The notes beneath the pieces were generated by a model that worked only from the letters and a program-made list of their open reading frames with translations, searched no databases and was not told the DNA's origin. Shown piece by piece: positions 9,633-17,876 of a DNA stretch of 64,000 nucleotides. The stretch lies in NCBI RefSeq assembly GCF_020164955.1, contig NZ_JAIUHG010000004.1, forward strand, positions 124,001 to 188,000, written 5' to 3'. How positions within the stretch are numbered: the stretch's first letter is position 1; each line of letters starts with the position of its first letter. The position numbers and the translations under genes were made by a program. Source of the stretch: Mesorhizobium sp. CA8 (GTDB taxonomy: Bacteria; Pseudomonadota; Alphaproteobacteria; Rhizobiales; Rhizobiaceae).

Positions 9633-10362
9633 GCGCCAGCTCCGCCGCCGTCTGCGGCGCCATCGCCGCGAGGAGCTCGGCGGGGGTCGATACGCCGCGC
9701 TCCTCGGTCTTCACCACGCGGCCGGCGCGCAGGATGGATATGCGGTCGGACAAAGCCATCACCTCATCCATGCGGTGTGTGATGAACAGGATCAGCGTGC
9801 CTGCCCCGGCCATAGCGCGCATCAGCGCGAAGACCGACTCGCGATCCGCGAAGTCGAGCGCCGCGGTCACCTCGTCGAGGATCAAGACACGCGGGTTGCG
9901 GATGACGGCGCGGGCGAGCACGACCAGCTGTCTTGCGGCAAGCGGCAGCTCGCCGCATGGCCGGTCGAGATCGATCGGCGTCACCGCGAAGCGGCCGAGC
10001 GCGGCATGTGCCCTCGCGCGCCGCTCGCCCCGCGGCACGCCTCGTCGCCACAGGCCGTCCAGGCCAAGCAGGATGTTGTCGGTCACCGAGCGATCGGGCG
10101 CAACCAGCACCTCCTGGAAGACGGTGGCGAAGCCGGCGGCCTGGAAGGCGGCGGGCTGCGTGCCGGAAAACGCCTTGCCGTCGAGCAGGATCGCGCCGCC
10201 GTCCGGCTGGACGATGCCGGACAAAAGCTTCACCAGCGTGCTCTTGCCCGAGCCGTTCTCGCCCAGGATCGTATGGATCGTGCCGGCACGGAAGGCGATT
10301 GACGCCTCGGCCAGCGCGACGGTTTCGCCATAGCGTTTGGAGACGCCTTGGACTTCGAGCAT
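9625..10362 (-). CDS. N-terminal half of a split RbsA-type sugar ABC ATPase
   Basis: First nucleotide-binding domain of an RbsA-type ATPase, 245 residues. Walker A is GENGSGKST, Q-loop VFQEVL, Walker B LILDEVTAALD and switch FITHRMDEV. The signature region is unusual, CGELPLAARQLVVLARAV, rather than LSxGQ; reduced signatures are common in the first domain of this family. The protein ends with AAELAHG where a linker to the second domain would continue. Preceded by a 195-base gap holding a large palindrome, then the binding-protein gene. Confidence 0.87.
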   Translation of the reverse strand: MLEVQGVSKRYGETVALAEASIAFRAGTIHTILGENGSGKSTLVKLLSGIVQPDGGAILLDGKAFSGTQPAAFQAAGFATVFQEVLVAPDRSVTDNILLGLDGLWRRGVPRGERRARAHAALGRFAVTPIDLDRPCGELPLAARQLVVLARAVIRNPRVLILDEVTAALDFADRESVFALMRAMAGAGTLILFITHRMDEVMALSDRISILRAGRVVKTEERGVSTPAELLAAMAPQTAAELAHG

Positions 10363-10381
10363 GTGTCTTTCCGAAAGAGGA

Positions 10382-10549
10382 GAAGCCGGCCCTTAAGGTG
10401 TGTTGAGATTCAGGTCAGGCCGCGCCGAAATGGTGGCTTCCGAGAACCGGAGCGGAGCGTACTTTTCGTACGTGAGCGCCGGAAGCGCGAGGAAGCCGTC
10501 ATTTGCAGGCCGGCATAACCTGAATATCAGCACACCGAGAGCCGGCTTC
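10382..10549. repeat. Long imperfect palindrome between binding-protein and ATPase genes
   Basis: The element is symmetric over 168 bases. GAAGCCGGC (10382-10390) pairs with GCCGGCTTC (10541-10549). A 19-base arm at 10397-10415 pairs with 10518-10536 with two mismatches. Inner AAATGGTGGCTTCC pairs imperfectly with GGAAGCCGTCATTT, and the centre is CGTAC-TTTTC-GTACG. In RNA it would be a long hairpin that could hold back ribonucleases after the binding-protein cistron. It looks like a dispersed intergenic repeat. Confidence 0.75.
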
Positions 10550-10557
10550 ACATGACA

Positions 10558-11742
10558 TCACTTGGCGCAGGCGTCCGGCACCTTCGAATAGTCCCAGCCC
10601 TTGGTCGGCGCAGGATTGCTGAAATAGGCGTCGAGCATGTTTTCGGGCATCGGGTCGGTCGGCGGCACCGGGAAGACCGAAACGGCGTCCGGCGTCATAC
10701 AGTCCTTGTACCATTTGCCGAGCTCGGCGGCATGCACCGGCGGGATCGGGATCAGCAGCGTGTTGAGCTTCGGCTTCTGGCCGTCGAGCATACGCTCGCC
10801 GACGCGAAACAGCGTCTGCGCCGTCCAGCCTGGCAGCACGGCATGGCCCTCGAAGCGGTATTTGTCGGGATTGACCTTCCAGTAGCCGAGCGCGTCGCCG
10901 GTGATCGAGCCGGTGATGAGCGGCGCCGGCCGGCCGGCTTCAGCGAAAGCCTCGGCGACCACGCGGCTTTCGCTGCCGGTCGTCCATACCGCGTCGATCG
11001 GCGCCGGGTTGGTGGCGATCGCCTGCAGCACCACGGTCTTGGTGACATTGGCCGTCCAGTTGCCGTTGACGGTGCGCGCGACCTTGAGGCCCTTGTTCTC
11101 GGCCAGCGCCTTGTCGGCGCCCTGCTTTTCCTGAACCACGATTGGATGTCCGGCGATGCCTTCGACCATCAGCACGCTGGAATCGGGCTTGGCCTTGCCG
11201 ATCGCCGTCATCATGTCATAGCCCCAGCGGGCATAGTTGGAATCGACATTGATGGCGTTGGGGCTGGTGACCGAGCCGGCCGCCGTGATGAAGGGAATGC
11301 CCGCCTTGGCCGCTGCATCGACGGCATCGTCGAGCGCCGTCGCCGAGCCCGGGATCGAGGTGATGATCGAGCACTTCTTGTCGATGAAGGCGCGGATCTG
11401 ATTGATCTGCTGGCTCGGGTCGTTGTTCGAATCCGACACTTCGAAGCTCGACACTGTGCCGTCGGCGATGAGGCCATCGACCAACCGCTTCAGCTCTTTG
11501 GTGACCGAGACGCGCCACGGGTTGCCCTGGTAGCTCTCCGAGTGGCACCACTTCCAGGGCTTGGGTGGCGGCGTGAAATTATCCCAGGCCGAGGGCAGAA
11601 CTTTCTGCGGCGCGCCGTCATATTGCGCCTTGAGATCGGCCGGCAGGCCGTCGATCACCGACTTCACGTCGGCGGCATGGGCGGCGAACGGGATCGAGAC
11701 TATGGCAGTTGCGGCGAGCAGGCCGCGTATCAGGCTGGTCAT
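10558..11742 (-). CDS. Periplasmic sugar-binding protein of the ribose-type ABC transporter
   Basis: Binding protein of 394 residues with a signal peptide (MTSLIRGLLAATAIVSIPFAAHA, mature from ADVKSV). The body is a type-1 periplasmic binding fold (COG1879-like): SDSNNDPSQQINQIRAFI, then an ITSIPGSATALDDAV segment and ITAAGSVTSPNA. It is longer than ribose-binding protein (about 300 residues) and matches the longer substrate-binding proteins of this class. GGGAGGAAAAAA precedes ATG 11742; the open frame continues upstream only over the next gene. It lies in the operon between a cytoplasmic binding-protein-like gene and the split ATPase. Ligand unknown. Confidence 0.9.
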   Translation of the reverse strand: MTSLIRGLLAATAIVSIPFAAHAADVKSVIDGLPADLKAQYDGAPQKVLPSAWDNFTPPPKPWKWCHSESYQGNPWRVSVTKELKRLVDGLIADGTVSSFEVSDSNNDPSQQINQIRAFIDKKCSIITSIPGSATALDDAVDAAAKAGIPFITAAGSVTSPNAINVDSNYARWGYDMMTAIGKAKPDSSVLMVEGIAGHPIVVQEKQGADKALAENKGLKVARTVNGNWTANVTKTVVLQAIATNPAPIDAVWTTGSESRVVAEAFAEAGRPAPLITGSITGDALGYWKVNPDKYRFEGHAVLPGWTAQTLFRVGERMLDGQKPKLNTLLIPIPPVHAAELGKWYKDCMTPDAVSVFPVPPTDPMPENMLDAYFSNPAPTKGWDYSKVPDACAK

Positions 11743-11768
11743 TTTTTTCCTCCCTCGGTGCAGTGGAA

Positions 11769-12914
11769 CTAGCCGGCGGCGGCCGGCGCGAAACTCTCCC
11801 GGAACAGGCGGTTGATGTCGGCGACGACGCGGCGGACGTCCTGCCGGCCGGCAAGGCCTTCGTTGATGCGGTCCGAGGCTTGCTGCTGAAACGCCATGTA
11901 GCCGTCGTGGCGCGGACGAACCCAGGCGCCTTCGAGCGTGGCGCGCGTAGCGCGATAGAAGTCGCCGGTCGCGGCGTTGACGGCATCGTCTTCCCAGGCC
12001 GCGGCATGGCCGGGCTGGCCGCCTGCGGCGGCATAAGGGCCGCGCTGCACGTCGCCGCTGGCGATCCAATAGGCGAAGTCGATCGCCGCCTCGCGCGCGG
12101 CGGAAAAGGCGGAGACGGCAATGCCGGTGCCGCCAAGCGCGGAGCCGACCGGGCCGTTGCCGCCGACAACCGGCATGTCGGCGAAGGCGAGGCGGTGCGG
12201 CCGGAAACCTGCCACCGCATAAGGAACATAGCCGTAGATCAGCGGCGCGCAGGCGATGCGGGAGCCGGGCTCTACCATCCTTTCGAACACCGCGATCGGG
12301 TCCATCGTCAGGCATGCGGGATCGACCCGCGCCGCAATCTCGCGCAACATCTCGAAGGCGGTTTCGCCGGTCTCGCCTTCGACAAGGTCGGCCGAACCGT
12401 CGACTATGCATGGCCGGCCGAGATCGGCGGCCAAAGTATAGAAGCACATCAGCGAATGCGGCGGCCGGAGCGGCAAGAGCACGCGGCCCTGTTCGGCAAG
12501 GGCCAGCACCTCGGTCCAGATCGCCGGCGCGGCTTCGATCAGATCCGGCCGCCAGGCTTGCACCTGGGTCGCGGCGTCGATCGGGAAAGCCCACTGCCGG
12601 CCTTGCCAGGTGTAGCTTGGATAGGATTTGCCGACGCTTCCCTTGGCCAGCGCCTCGCGTTCCGCGTCGCGTCTCGGCACATCGAGCGGCGCCAGGCATT
12701 TCTCGGCGGTGATCTGGCCGACATGCGGATGATCGATGACGATCAGATCATAGGCGCGGGCAAGCTCCTCCACCGGGAATGACTCGAAATCCTGCAGCGA
12801 ACGCTTCTCCCATTCGATCGAGACGCCGGTCTTTTCCTTCCAGAGCGCCGAGCACGCCACCATCGGGTCGTAGCCGCGCGGATGGTTCCAGGTCATGCCT
12901 TTCAACCGGATCAC
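11769..12914 (-). CDS. Family-1 solute-binding-protein homologue lacking a signal peptide
   Basis: Protein of 381 residues starting MIRLKGMTWNHPRGYDPMV. The body has the two-lobe family-1 binding-protein pattern (AYDLIVIDHPHVGQI, WAFPIDAATQVQAWRPDL, GGTGIAVSAFS, FAYWIASGDVQRG). No N-terminal hydrophobic segment or lipobox exists here or in the frame upstream, so it is predicted to stay in the cytoplasm. GTG 12914 overlaps the CoA-transferase stop by 4 bases (GTGA), which supports this start and coupled translation. It has no permease of its own class nearby. It may be a cytoplasmic sensor or carrier, or be exported by a route not visible here. Confidence 0.82.
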   Translation of the reverse strand: MIRLKGMTWNHPRGYDPMVACSALWKEKTGVSIEWEKRSLQDFESFPVEELARAYDLIVIDHPHVGQITAEKCLAPLDVPRRDAEREALAKGSVGKSYPSYTWQGRQWAFPIDAATQVQAWRPDLIEAAPAIWTEVLALAEQGRVLLPLRPPHSLMCFYTLAADLGRPCIVDGSADLVEGETGETAFEMLREIAARVDPACLTMDPIAVFERMVEPGSRIACAPLIYGYVPYAVAGFRPHRLAFADMPVVGGNGPVGSALGGTGIAVSAFSAAREAAIDFAYWIASGDVQRGPYAAAGGQPGHAAAWEDDAVNAATGDFYRATRATLEGAWVRPRHDGYMAFQQQASDRINEGLAGRQDVRRVVADINRLFRESFAPAAAG

Positions 12915-14071
12915 AGGCCGAACTCCGCGCGGATCTTGTCGCTGTGCTCGCCGATGCGTGGGGCGGCGCGAGCCACCTTGGCGCGCGCGCCGTCGACGCG
13001 CAGCGGCGTGCGGGTGGTGAGGATCGAGACATTGTCCTCGCGCGTTACGGTCTGCAGCATGTCGAGGCTCTTGAAGCCGTCGCTTTCCATCAGTTCCGGC
13101 CAGGTCAGCACCTTGGCGCACCAGACGTCGGCGGGCTCGAGGACGGCCAGCCATTCGTCGATGGTTTTCTCCGCGATGCGTTTGGCGATGATCACCTTGA
13201 TCTCGTCGCGGGCGGTGAACCAGGTCGCCGGTCTGTCGCGGAACGGGGACAGCTCAGGCAATCCGAGCAGATCGGCAATCTTCGGGATCGGCGTCATGGC
13301 TATCGCCAGATAGCCGTCATTGGCCGGGTAGACGCCGTAAGGCGCCGAGAGATAGGCATGCGCGCTGCGGAAGGACGAGCGCTTCGGCGGGCGTCGGCCG
13401 TCGTTGAGATGCGTGGTCAGCACTTCGAACTGGAAATCGATCAGCGCTTCGAGCAGGCTGGTTTCGACATGGCCGCCCTCGCCGGTGATGCCGCGCCGCA
13501 CCAGCTTGGCGAGGATGCCTTGGGCGCAGGCAGCGCCCGCCAGCATATCGGCGATCGCCAGGCCGAACGGCACCGGCCCCTGCTCCTCGTCGCCATTCAG
13601 CCACATCACACCGGAACGAGCCTGCGCGAGCAGATCCTGCCCAGGGCGCTTCACCCATGACCCTTCCTCGCCATAGCCGCTGATCGAGGCATAGACGAGC
13701 CGGGGGTTGATTGTGCTGACATGCTCATAGTCCAGGCCGAGCCGCTCAATGACGCCCGGCCGGAAATTCTGGATCAGCACGTCGGCTTTGGCGATCAGGC
13801 CGCGCAGCGCGGCGAGGTCGGCTTCATTCTTCAAATCGACGGCAAGGCTTTCCTTGCCGCGGTTGATGGCGTGAAAAATAGTGGAATCGCCGCCGATCTC
13901 GGTGTCGCTGAGATAGAGCCGGCGCGACAGGTCGCCGCCGTCGGGCCGCTCGATCTTAATGACGCGCGCGCCGAGGTCGAGCAGGCGCAGCGAGCAATAG
14001 GGTCCCGACAGGAACTGGCTCATGTCGATGACGACGAGGCCGGTCAGCGGGAGTTCGTTGTCAGCAGCCAC
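12911..14071 (-). CDS. CaiB/BaiF class III CoA-transferase
   Basis: Enzyme of 386 residues that moves coenzyme A between carboxylic acids. The N-terminus LTGLVVIDMSQFLSGPYCS, then LGARVIKIERPDGGD and an NRGKESLAVDLKN segment are the family core. The likely catalytic Asp is in AIADMLAG near residue 174, equivalent to Asp169 of formyl-CoA transferase. It follows a MaoC-like gene by 3 bases and overlaps the next gene by 4. The trio suggests activation of an acid to its CoA ester, then hydration or dehydration. Substrate not determined. Confidence 0.92.
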   Translation of the reverse strand: MAADNELPLTGLVVIDMSQFLSGPYCSLRLLDLGARVIKIERPDGGDLSRRLYLSDTEIGGDSTIFHAINRGKESLAVDLKNEADLAALRGLIAKADVLIQNFRPGVIERLGLDYEHVSTINPRLVYASISGYGEEGSWVKRPGQDLLAQARSGVMWLNGDEEQGPVPFGLAIADMLAGAACAQGILAKLVRRGITGEGGHVETSLLEALIDFQFEVLTTHLNDGRRPPKRSSFRSAHAYLSAPYGVYPANDGYLAIAMTPIPKIADLLGLPELSPFRDRPATWFTARDEIKVIIAKRIAEKTIDEWLAVLEPADVWCAKVLTWPELMESDGFKSLDMLQTVTREDNVSILTTRTPLRVDGARAKVARAAPRIGEHSDKIRAEFGL

Positions 14072-14074
14072 GGT

Positions 14075-14626
14075 TCACTTCTCGGTCTTGCCGACAAAGT
14101 CGGCCGGGTTCTTGTATTTCACCGTCTGCAGATGCTCGCAGTAGAGCACCAGTTCTCCTTCACCCTTGAAGACTTCATAGCTGGCGCGGATCAGGCCCAT
14201 GTCCTGGTAGCGCGGCTTTTTGTCGAGGTTGGTGCGGATCGAATAGATGGTGTCGCCGATGAAGACCGGCTTGATGAAGCGCAGTTTGTCGTAGCCATAG
14301 GAAAATGCGTTGAGGCAGTTGGTGGCGACCAGCCCGAGCCCGGCCGAAAACACGAAGGCGCCCGCCACCAGCCGCCGGCCGAAGATGCCTTCCTTTTCGG
14401 CGAACATCTGGTCCTGCACGTAAGGGTGGATATCCAGCACCAGCGTGTTGAACATATGGCTTTCGCCCTCGGCGAGGGTGCGGCGAAGCGAGCGGATTTT
14501 GTGACCGGGCTGCCAGTCCTCGTAGAACCAGTTTTCCGAGTTCCAGACAGGAATTTCGGCATGCGCCTCAGGCATGTCGGCCGGATGCGTCGAGGCGACG
14601 CCGGCGGTCGGCGAGAACGTGCTCAC
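14075..14626 (-). CDS. MaoC-like hotdog-fold dehydratase
   Basis: Protein of 183 residues with the MaoC hydratase look: [18 protein letters not shown] at residues 33-50, then [17 protein letters not shown] and [14 protein letters not shown], where the hotdog helix and hydratase motif are expected. Such enzymes hydrate enoyl-CoA or dehydrate hydroxyacyl-CoA esters. GTG 14626 is preceded by GGAGAG and overlaps the stop of a 24-codon reading frame (GTGA). It is the first sizeable gene of the operon with the CoA-transferase, both probably acting on the same CoA ester. Confidence 0.85.
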   Translation of the reverse strand: MSTFSPTAGVASTHPADMPEAHAEIPVWNSENWFYEDWQPGHKIRSLRRTLAEGESHMFNTLVLDIHPYVQDQMFAEKEGIFGRRLVAGAFVFSAGLGLVATNCLNAFSYGYDKLRFIKPVFIGDTIYSIRTNLDKKPRYQDMGLIRASYEVFKGEGELVLYCEHLQTVKYKNPADFVGKTEK

Positions 14627-14697
14627 GCAGCTCTCCAGACGGTTCCGGCGCCACCTGCAAGGCGGTTCCGGGCACGATGCCGGATGGCGAGACGCAT
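14623..14697 (-). CDS. Possible 24-residue leader peptide before the MaoC-like gene
   Basis: ATG 14697 is preceded by a very good ribosome site (GGGAGGAAAGATC) and opens 24 codons, a basic peptide starting [16 protein letters not shown]. Its stop overlaps the MaoC-like GTG start by 4 bases. The strong site here and weaker one at the MaoC start suggest translational coupling. The coding status is uncertain; no relative is recognised. Confidence 0.4.
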   Translation of the reverse strand: MRLAIRHRARNRLAGGAGTVWRAA

Positions 14698-14723
14698 GAT
14701 CTTTCCTCCCGTAAGTTTTCTTT

Positions 14724-14742
14724 TGTGAATAATATTTTCACA
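14724..14742. promoter_or_regulatory. Candidate operator between the MaoC/CoA-transferase operon and the lactonase gene
   Basis: TGTGAA, seven bases TAATATT, then TTCACA make a 6-6 inverted repeat in an AT-rich stretch of the divergent intergenic region. The spacing suits a dimeric repressor such as a GntR- or LacI-type protein. No regulator gene is next to it, so the binder is unknown. Confidence 0.4.
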
Positions 14743-14829
14743 TATGGGATTGCCTTGCAAGCGAGGATCGACGAAATTTTTGGAAAGCCGGCACGGGCAG
14801 AGGAGCCGCCGGTGACGGGAGGAAGATCG

Positions 14830-15942
14830 ATGCAAAGCGCCTGTCTTGTCTTTGTCGGCAGCCTCAACCGCGAGGCGCCCTATTTCCAGGGCGCGCGCGG
14901 TGTCGGCCTCGGCGTCTACGCCTTCGATGAGGCGACGCTTGCTGTGCGGAAGCTTGTCGAGACCGACGAGATCGACAATCCGACCTTCCTGTCGGTGACG
15001 CCGGACGGGACGCGGATCTATGCCAATTCGGAAGTCTTTGCCTGGCGCGAGGGAACGGTCTCTGCCTATCGCTTCGAGCGCGCCACCAACTCACTCGCCT
15101 ATATCAACAAGCAGCCATCACTCGGCAGCATCACCGCGCACAACACGATCACCCGCGACGGCAGCAAGCTTCTGGTCGCGAATTACGGCATGGGCAGCGG
15201 CGGTCCCGACAAGGCGGTCGCTGTGTTCGGCTTTGCGGCCGACGGCGGCCTGACCGCGCCGCTGGCGAGCGTTGCCCACTCCGGCACCGGTCCCAACGCC
15301 GAGCGGCAGGAGCGGTCGCATGCGCACAGCGTCATCGAGATCATCCAGGGCGGCGTCGCCATCGTCGCCGATCTCGGCATCGACCAATTGGTCTCCTACC
15401 GGATCGAGCCCGACGGCACGCTGGTGAAGCTCGCTTCCTCGGCGCTCGCGCCCGGCGCAGGGCCGCGTCACGTCGCGCTGCATCCGAACGGCCGCTTCGT
15501 CTTCGTCATGAACGAGCTGGACTCGACGGTCGTCTCGCTGGCGCTTGAGCCCTCTTCAGGCAGGCTTGAACTCATCGACACCAAGCCGGCGGTGCCCGGA
15601 GAGGCTCGCGCGCATAATCACTGCGCCGACATCCAGATCTCGCCCGACGGCCGCTTCCTCTACGGCTCCAACCGCGGCCATGACAGCGTCGCCATTTTTG
15701 CCGTCGACCAGCAGTCTGGGAAACTGGAGCTGGTCGACTTCACCCCCTGCGGCGGCGCGACGCCGCGCAACCTCGCGCTGACGCCATCCGGCAGGCATCT
15801 TTTTTCGGCCAATCAGAATGCCGACCGCGTCTCGATCTTCGCCCGCGACGAGCAGAGTGGCCGGCTGACCGACACCGGGCATGCCATCGAAATCGGAACG
15901 CCGATGTGCGTGCGGATCGTCGAGGACCGGCTTCAATTCTAA
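14830..15942 (+). CDS. Beta-propeller lactonase, YbhE/Pgl family
   Basis: Protein of 370 residues in the seven-bladed propeller lactonase family (PF10282), whose E. coli member is 6-phosphogluconolactonase YbhE. Repeated blade motifs are clear: FLSVTPDGTRIYA, TITRDGSKLLVAN, HVALHPNGRFVFV, QISPDGRFLYGSN and NLALTPSGRHLFS. GGGAGG precedes ATG 14830. No signal peptide. It diverges from the sugar-type ABC/CoA-transferase operon and may open a lactone made from the same compound. An upstream in-frame start at 14677 overlaps the promoter region and is rejected. Confidence 0.88.
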   Translation: MQSACLVFVGSLNREAPYFQGARGVGLGVYAFDEATLAVRKLVETDEIDNPTFLSVTPDGTRIYANSEVFAWREGTVSAYRFERATNSLAYINKQPSLGSITAHNTITRDGSKLLVANYGMGSGGPDKAVAVFGFAADGGLTAPLASVAHSGTGPNAERQERSHAHSVIEIIQGGVAIVADLGIDQLVSYRIEPDGTLVKLASSALAPGAGPRHVALHPNGRFVFVMNELDSTVVSLALEPSSGRLELIDTKPAVPGEARAHNHCADIQISPDGRFLYGSNRGHDSVAIFAVDQQSGKLELVDFTPCGGATPRNLALTPSGRHLFSANQNADRVSIFARDEQSGRLTDTGHAIEIGTPMCVRIVEDRLQF

Positions 15943-15976
15943 TCTTAGCGAGCGGCGTTCTAGAGACCGACTTTGC

Positions 15977-16534
15977 TCACTGGCTGACCCGGGCGAACGA
16001 GCCTGTATAGGTCTGGCCGGCAAGCGCGTAGGTGACGTTGAGCGTTCCCGGCGACGCCATCGTGGCGGTGATGTCCGCGCCGTTCGGCAAGCGCCCGAGC
16101 TTCAATGTGTTGCCGGAAATCCTGCCGGAGCCATCGGCGACGCCCGGCTTGTTGTCGGCCAGATCGCCCCATGCGTAGCTGGCCGTCACCTGCCCGCCTG
16201 AGGACACGGTCAGCACCGCCAGCTTGCCGTCATACATGCCGTTGAGCTGCCCCGCCCATATGCCGGAGAATGCGGCGTATCGGGCCGGAACGCCCTTGCC
16301 GGGCGGAACGACCGCAGCCGTCTGATCCAGCACAGCCGAATTCCGCGAAGCCGGAGCGGGAGCAACAATGGCGGCAGGAGCAGGTTGCGGGTCAGCAACA
16401 GGCTGTGTGTCTGGAGTCGATTGACAAGCGGCAACCGCGACCGCAATGCAAAACATCGGCAAGAGACTGTTTGGCCGGGCAAGCAGTCCAGCCCGTCCCT
16501 GCACCAGTTTCCCACCCAAAACCGGAACTCTCAT
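15977..16534 (-). CDS. Predicted lipoprotein of unknown function
   Basis: Protein of 185 residues. After a rather long N-terminal part (MRVPVLGGKLVQGRAGLLAR) comes a hydrophobic run ending in the lipobox VAAC, so it is predicted to be lipid-anchored to a membrane. Next is a Pro/Ala-rich linker, then a compact C-terminal domain starting FSGIWAGQLNGMYDGKLAVL with alternating strands. ATG 16534 has GGAGGG at good spacing. Convergent with the lactonase gene. No catalytic motif recognised. Confidence 0.72.
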   Translation of the reverse strand: MRVPVLGGKLVQGRAGLLARPNSLLPMFCIAVAVAACQSTPDTQPVADPQPAPAAIVAPAPASRNSAVLDQTAAVVPPGKGVPARYAAFSGIWAGQLNGMYDGKLAVLTVSSGGQVTASYAWGDLADNKPGVADGSGRISGNTLKLGRLPNGADITATMASPGTLNVTYALAGQTYTGSFARVSQ

Positions 16535-16854
16535 AAGTATCCCTCCGACAGGAAGCCTTAGCCTAGTTGCGGCCACCGGCATAGGGATTTCCTCCGGCGC
16601 TTGTTTCGCCGAATATGACCTGCGTTCGCTTCCGTTGGAGCGGCTTTCCCAGGGACGATAGCTCCACTTGCAAAGCATTCATCGAGCTCCGTCGCGGGGG
16701 CATGATGCCGGAACCCCCGCCGATGCCCCGCGTTCCCAACAAACCAGCGGCGATTGCGCTCCACCAATCCAAGCAAAGATCGTTCGCGGATCTCTCGACA
16801 AGAACGCGATAAGAGCACGGAGTAAGAGCGCGATAAGAGCACGGAGTTCCAGCC
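16535..16854. other. 320-base divergent intergenic region with a short direct repeat
   Basis: Separates the lipoprotein gene (leftward) from the PEBP-like gene (rightward). A 19-base sequence, CGCGATAAGAGCACGGAGT, occurs at 16805-16823 and again at 16829-16847, a 24-base period, ending 7 bases before the PEBP start. Open frames on both strands here show no family character. No clear promoter or RNA gene was identified. Confidence 0.5.
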
Positions 16855-17313
16855 ATGGCTTTCACGCTTGAGAGTCCAGCCTTTGAAAACGGGCAGACCG
16901 TTCCTGAGCCCTATGTCCGCAACGGAGGCAATCTGTCTCCTCCCCTGCGATGGAAGAACGCGCCAGCCGGGACCAAAAGCTTCATGCTTGTCGTGGAGGA
17001 TCCTGATGCGCCACGCGGCATGTTTCGCCATTGGGCGGTCTATGACATTGCCGCCGGCCGGGACCGCCTGCCCGAAGGCACCGCCGGGCCGGAAAGTTTC
17101 CGCCAAGGCGTCAACGACTTTAGCAACGCCCATTACGACGGACCCCAGCCGCCAAAGGGACACGGCGTTCACCACTATCACTTCCGCCTTTTGGCACTCG
17201 ACGTTGAAACGCTGGAAACCGGCGGGAAGACGGGAATCGCCGATCTTCTGGCGTTTGCAAAGCCGCATGTGATCGCCACTGCCGACCTCATCGGCACATA
17301 TGAAAGCCGCTGA
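16855..17313 (+). CDS. YbhB/YbcL-type PEBP (Raf kinase inhibitor-like) protein
   Basis: Phosphatidylethanolamine-binding-protein fold, 152 residues. Family marks are SPAFENGQTVPEPY, LSPPLRW, VVEDPDAPRG, FRHWAVYDI and YDGPQPPKGHGVHHYHFRLL. Bacterial members are small cytoplasmic proteins of uncertain role. Complete against the usual 150-180 residues. Just upstream is a 24-base-period direct repeat. It begins a plus-strand group with a basic DUF6496-like protein and a Crp/Fnr regulator, a mix common in stress-response loci. Confidence 0.92.
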   Translation: MAFTLESPAFENGQTVPEPYVRNGGNLSPPLRWKNAPAGTKSFMLVVEDPDAPRGMFRHWAVYDIAAGRDRLPEGTAGPESFRQGVNDFSNAHYDGPQPPKGHGVHHYHFRLLALDVETLETGGKTGIADLLAFAKPHVIATADLIGTYESR

Positions 17314-17375
17314 GGCGCGATCCGAAGCGGCCTGTCGGCGTTCGATTATGCCCCGTTCGAATAAGGAGAAAAACA

Positions 17376-17876
17376 ATGCCGGACAAGAAGACCATCGAAA
17401 AGGCGCGCAAGGACAAGCGCGAAGGCAAGTCGGCAAGCACGCAGGCCGGTGAATTCGTTCACGCGGAGATCGACAAGATCCGCCAAGGCAAGCACGGCGC
17501 CCGCTCCACCAAGCAGGCGATCGCCATCGGTCTTTCGGAGGCGCGCCGCGCGGGCGTCGACCTGCCGCCGCCCAAAAAAGGCGATGTGAAGGAGAGCACG
17601 CGCAAGAGCGCCGAATACGCTTATGAGGCAGGCCAGGGCGAACGGAAGCCGAAGCGTCAGCCGAAGGTCTCGAAGGCGGTGTCGAAGGTGCTCGAAGGCG
17701 AGCCGAAAAGCACCGCCTCCCGCAAGGCCCTGTCGCGGCAGGCCAAGAGCGCCGCATCCGGCCGCACAGCCGAAGAGCGGTCGGCGGCGGCGAGGAAAGC
17801 CGCGCAGACCAAAGGCGCCGCCGGACGATCGGCGGCAGCGCGCAAAGCAGCCAGAACCCGGGCCGAGCGCGGTTAG
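17376..17876 (+). CDS. Basic Lys/Ala-rich protein with a DUF6496-like core
   Basis: Protein of 166 residues, strongly basic. The segment EIDKIRQGKHGARSTKQAIA continuing IGLSEARRAG (about residues 30-62) matches the DUF6496 pattern. The rest is Lys/Arg/Ala/Ser-rich, with repeated AARKAA units near the C-terminus, like histone-H1-type tails. Nucleic-acid binding is likely from composition but not shown. GGAGAAAAAC precedes ATG 17376. Confidence 0.8.
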   Translation: MPDKKTIEKARKDKREGKSASTQAGEFVHAEIDKIRQGKHGARSTKQAIAIGLSEARRAGVDLPPPKKGDVKESTRKSAEYAYEAGQGERKPKRQPKVSKAVSKVLEGEPKSTASRKALSRQAKSAASGRTAEERSAAARKAAQTKGAAGRSAAARKAARTRAERG

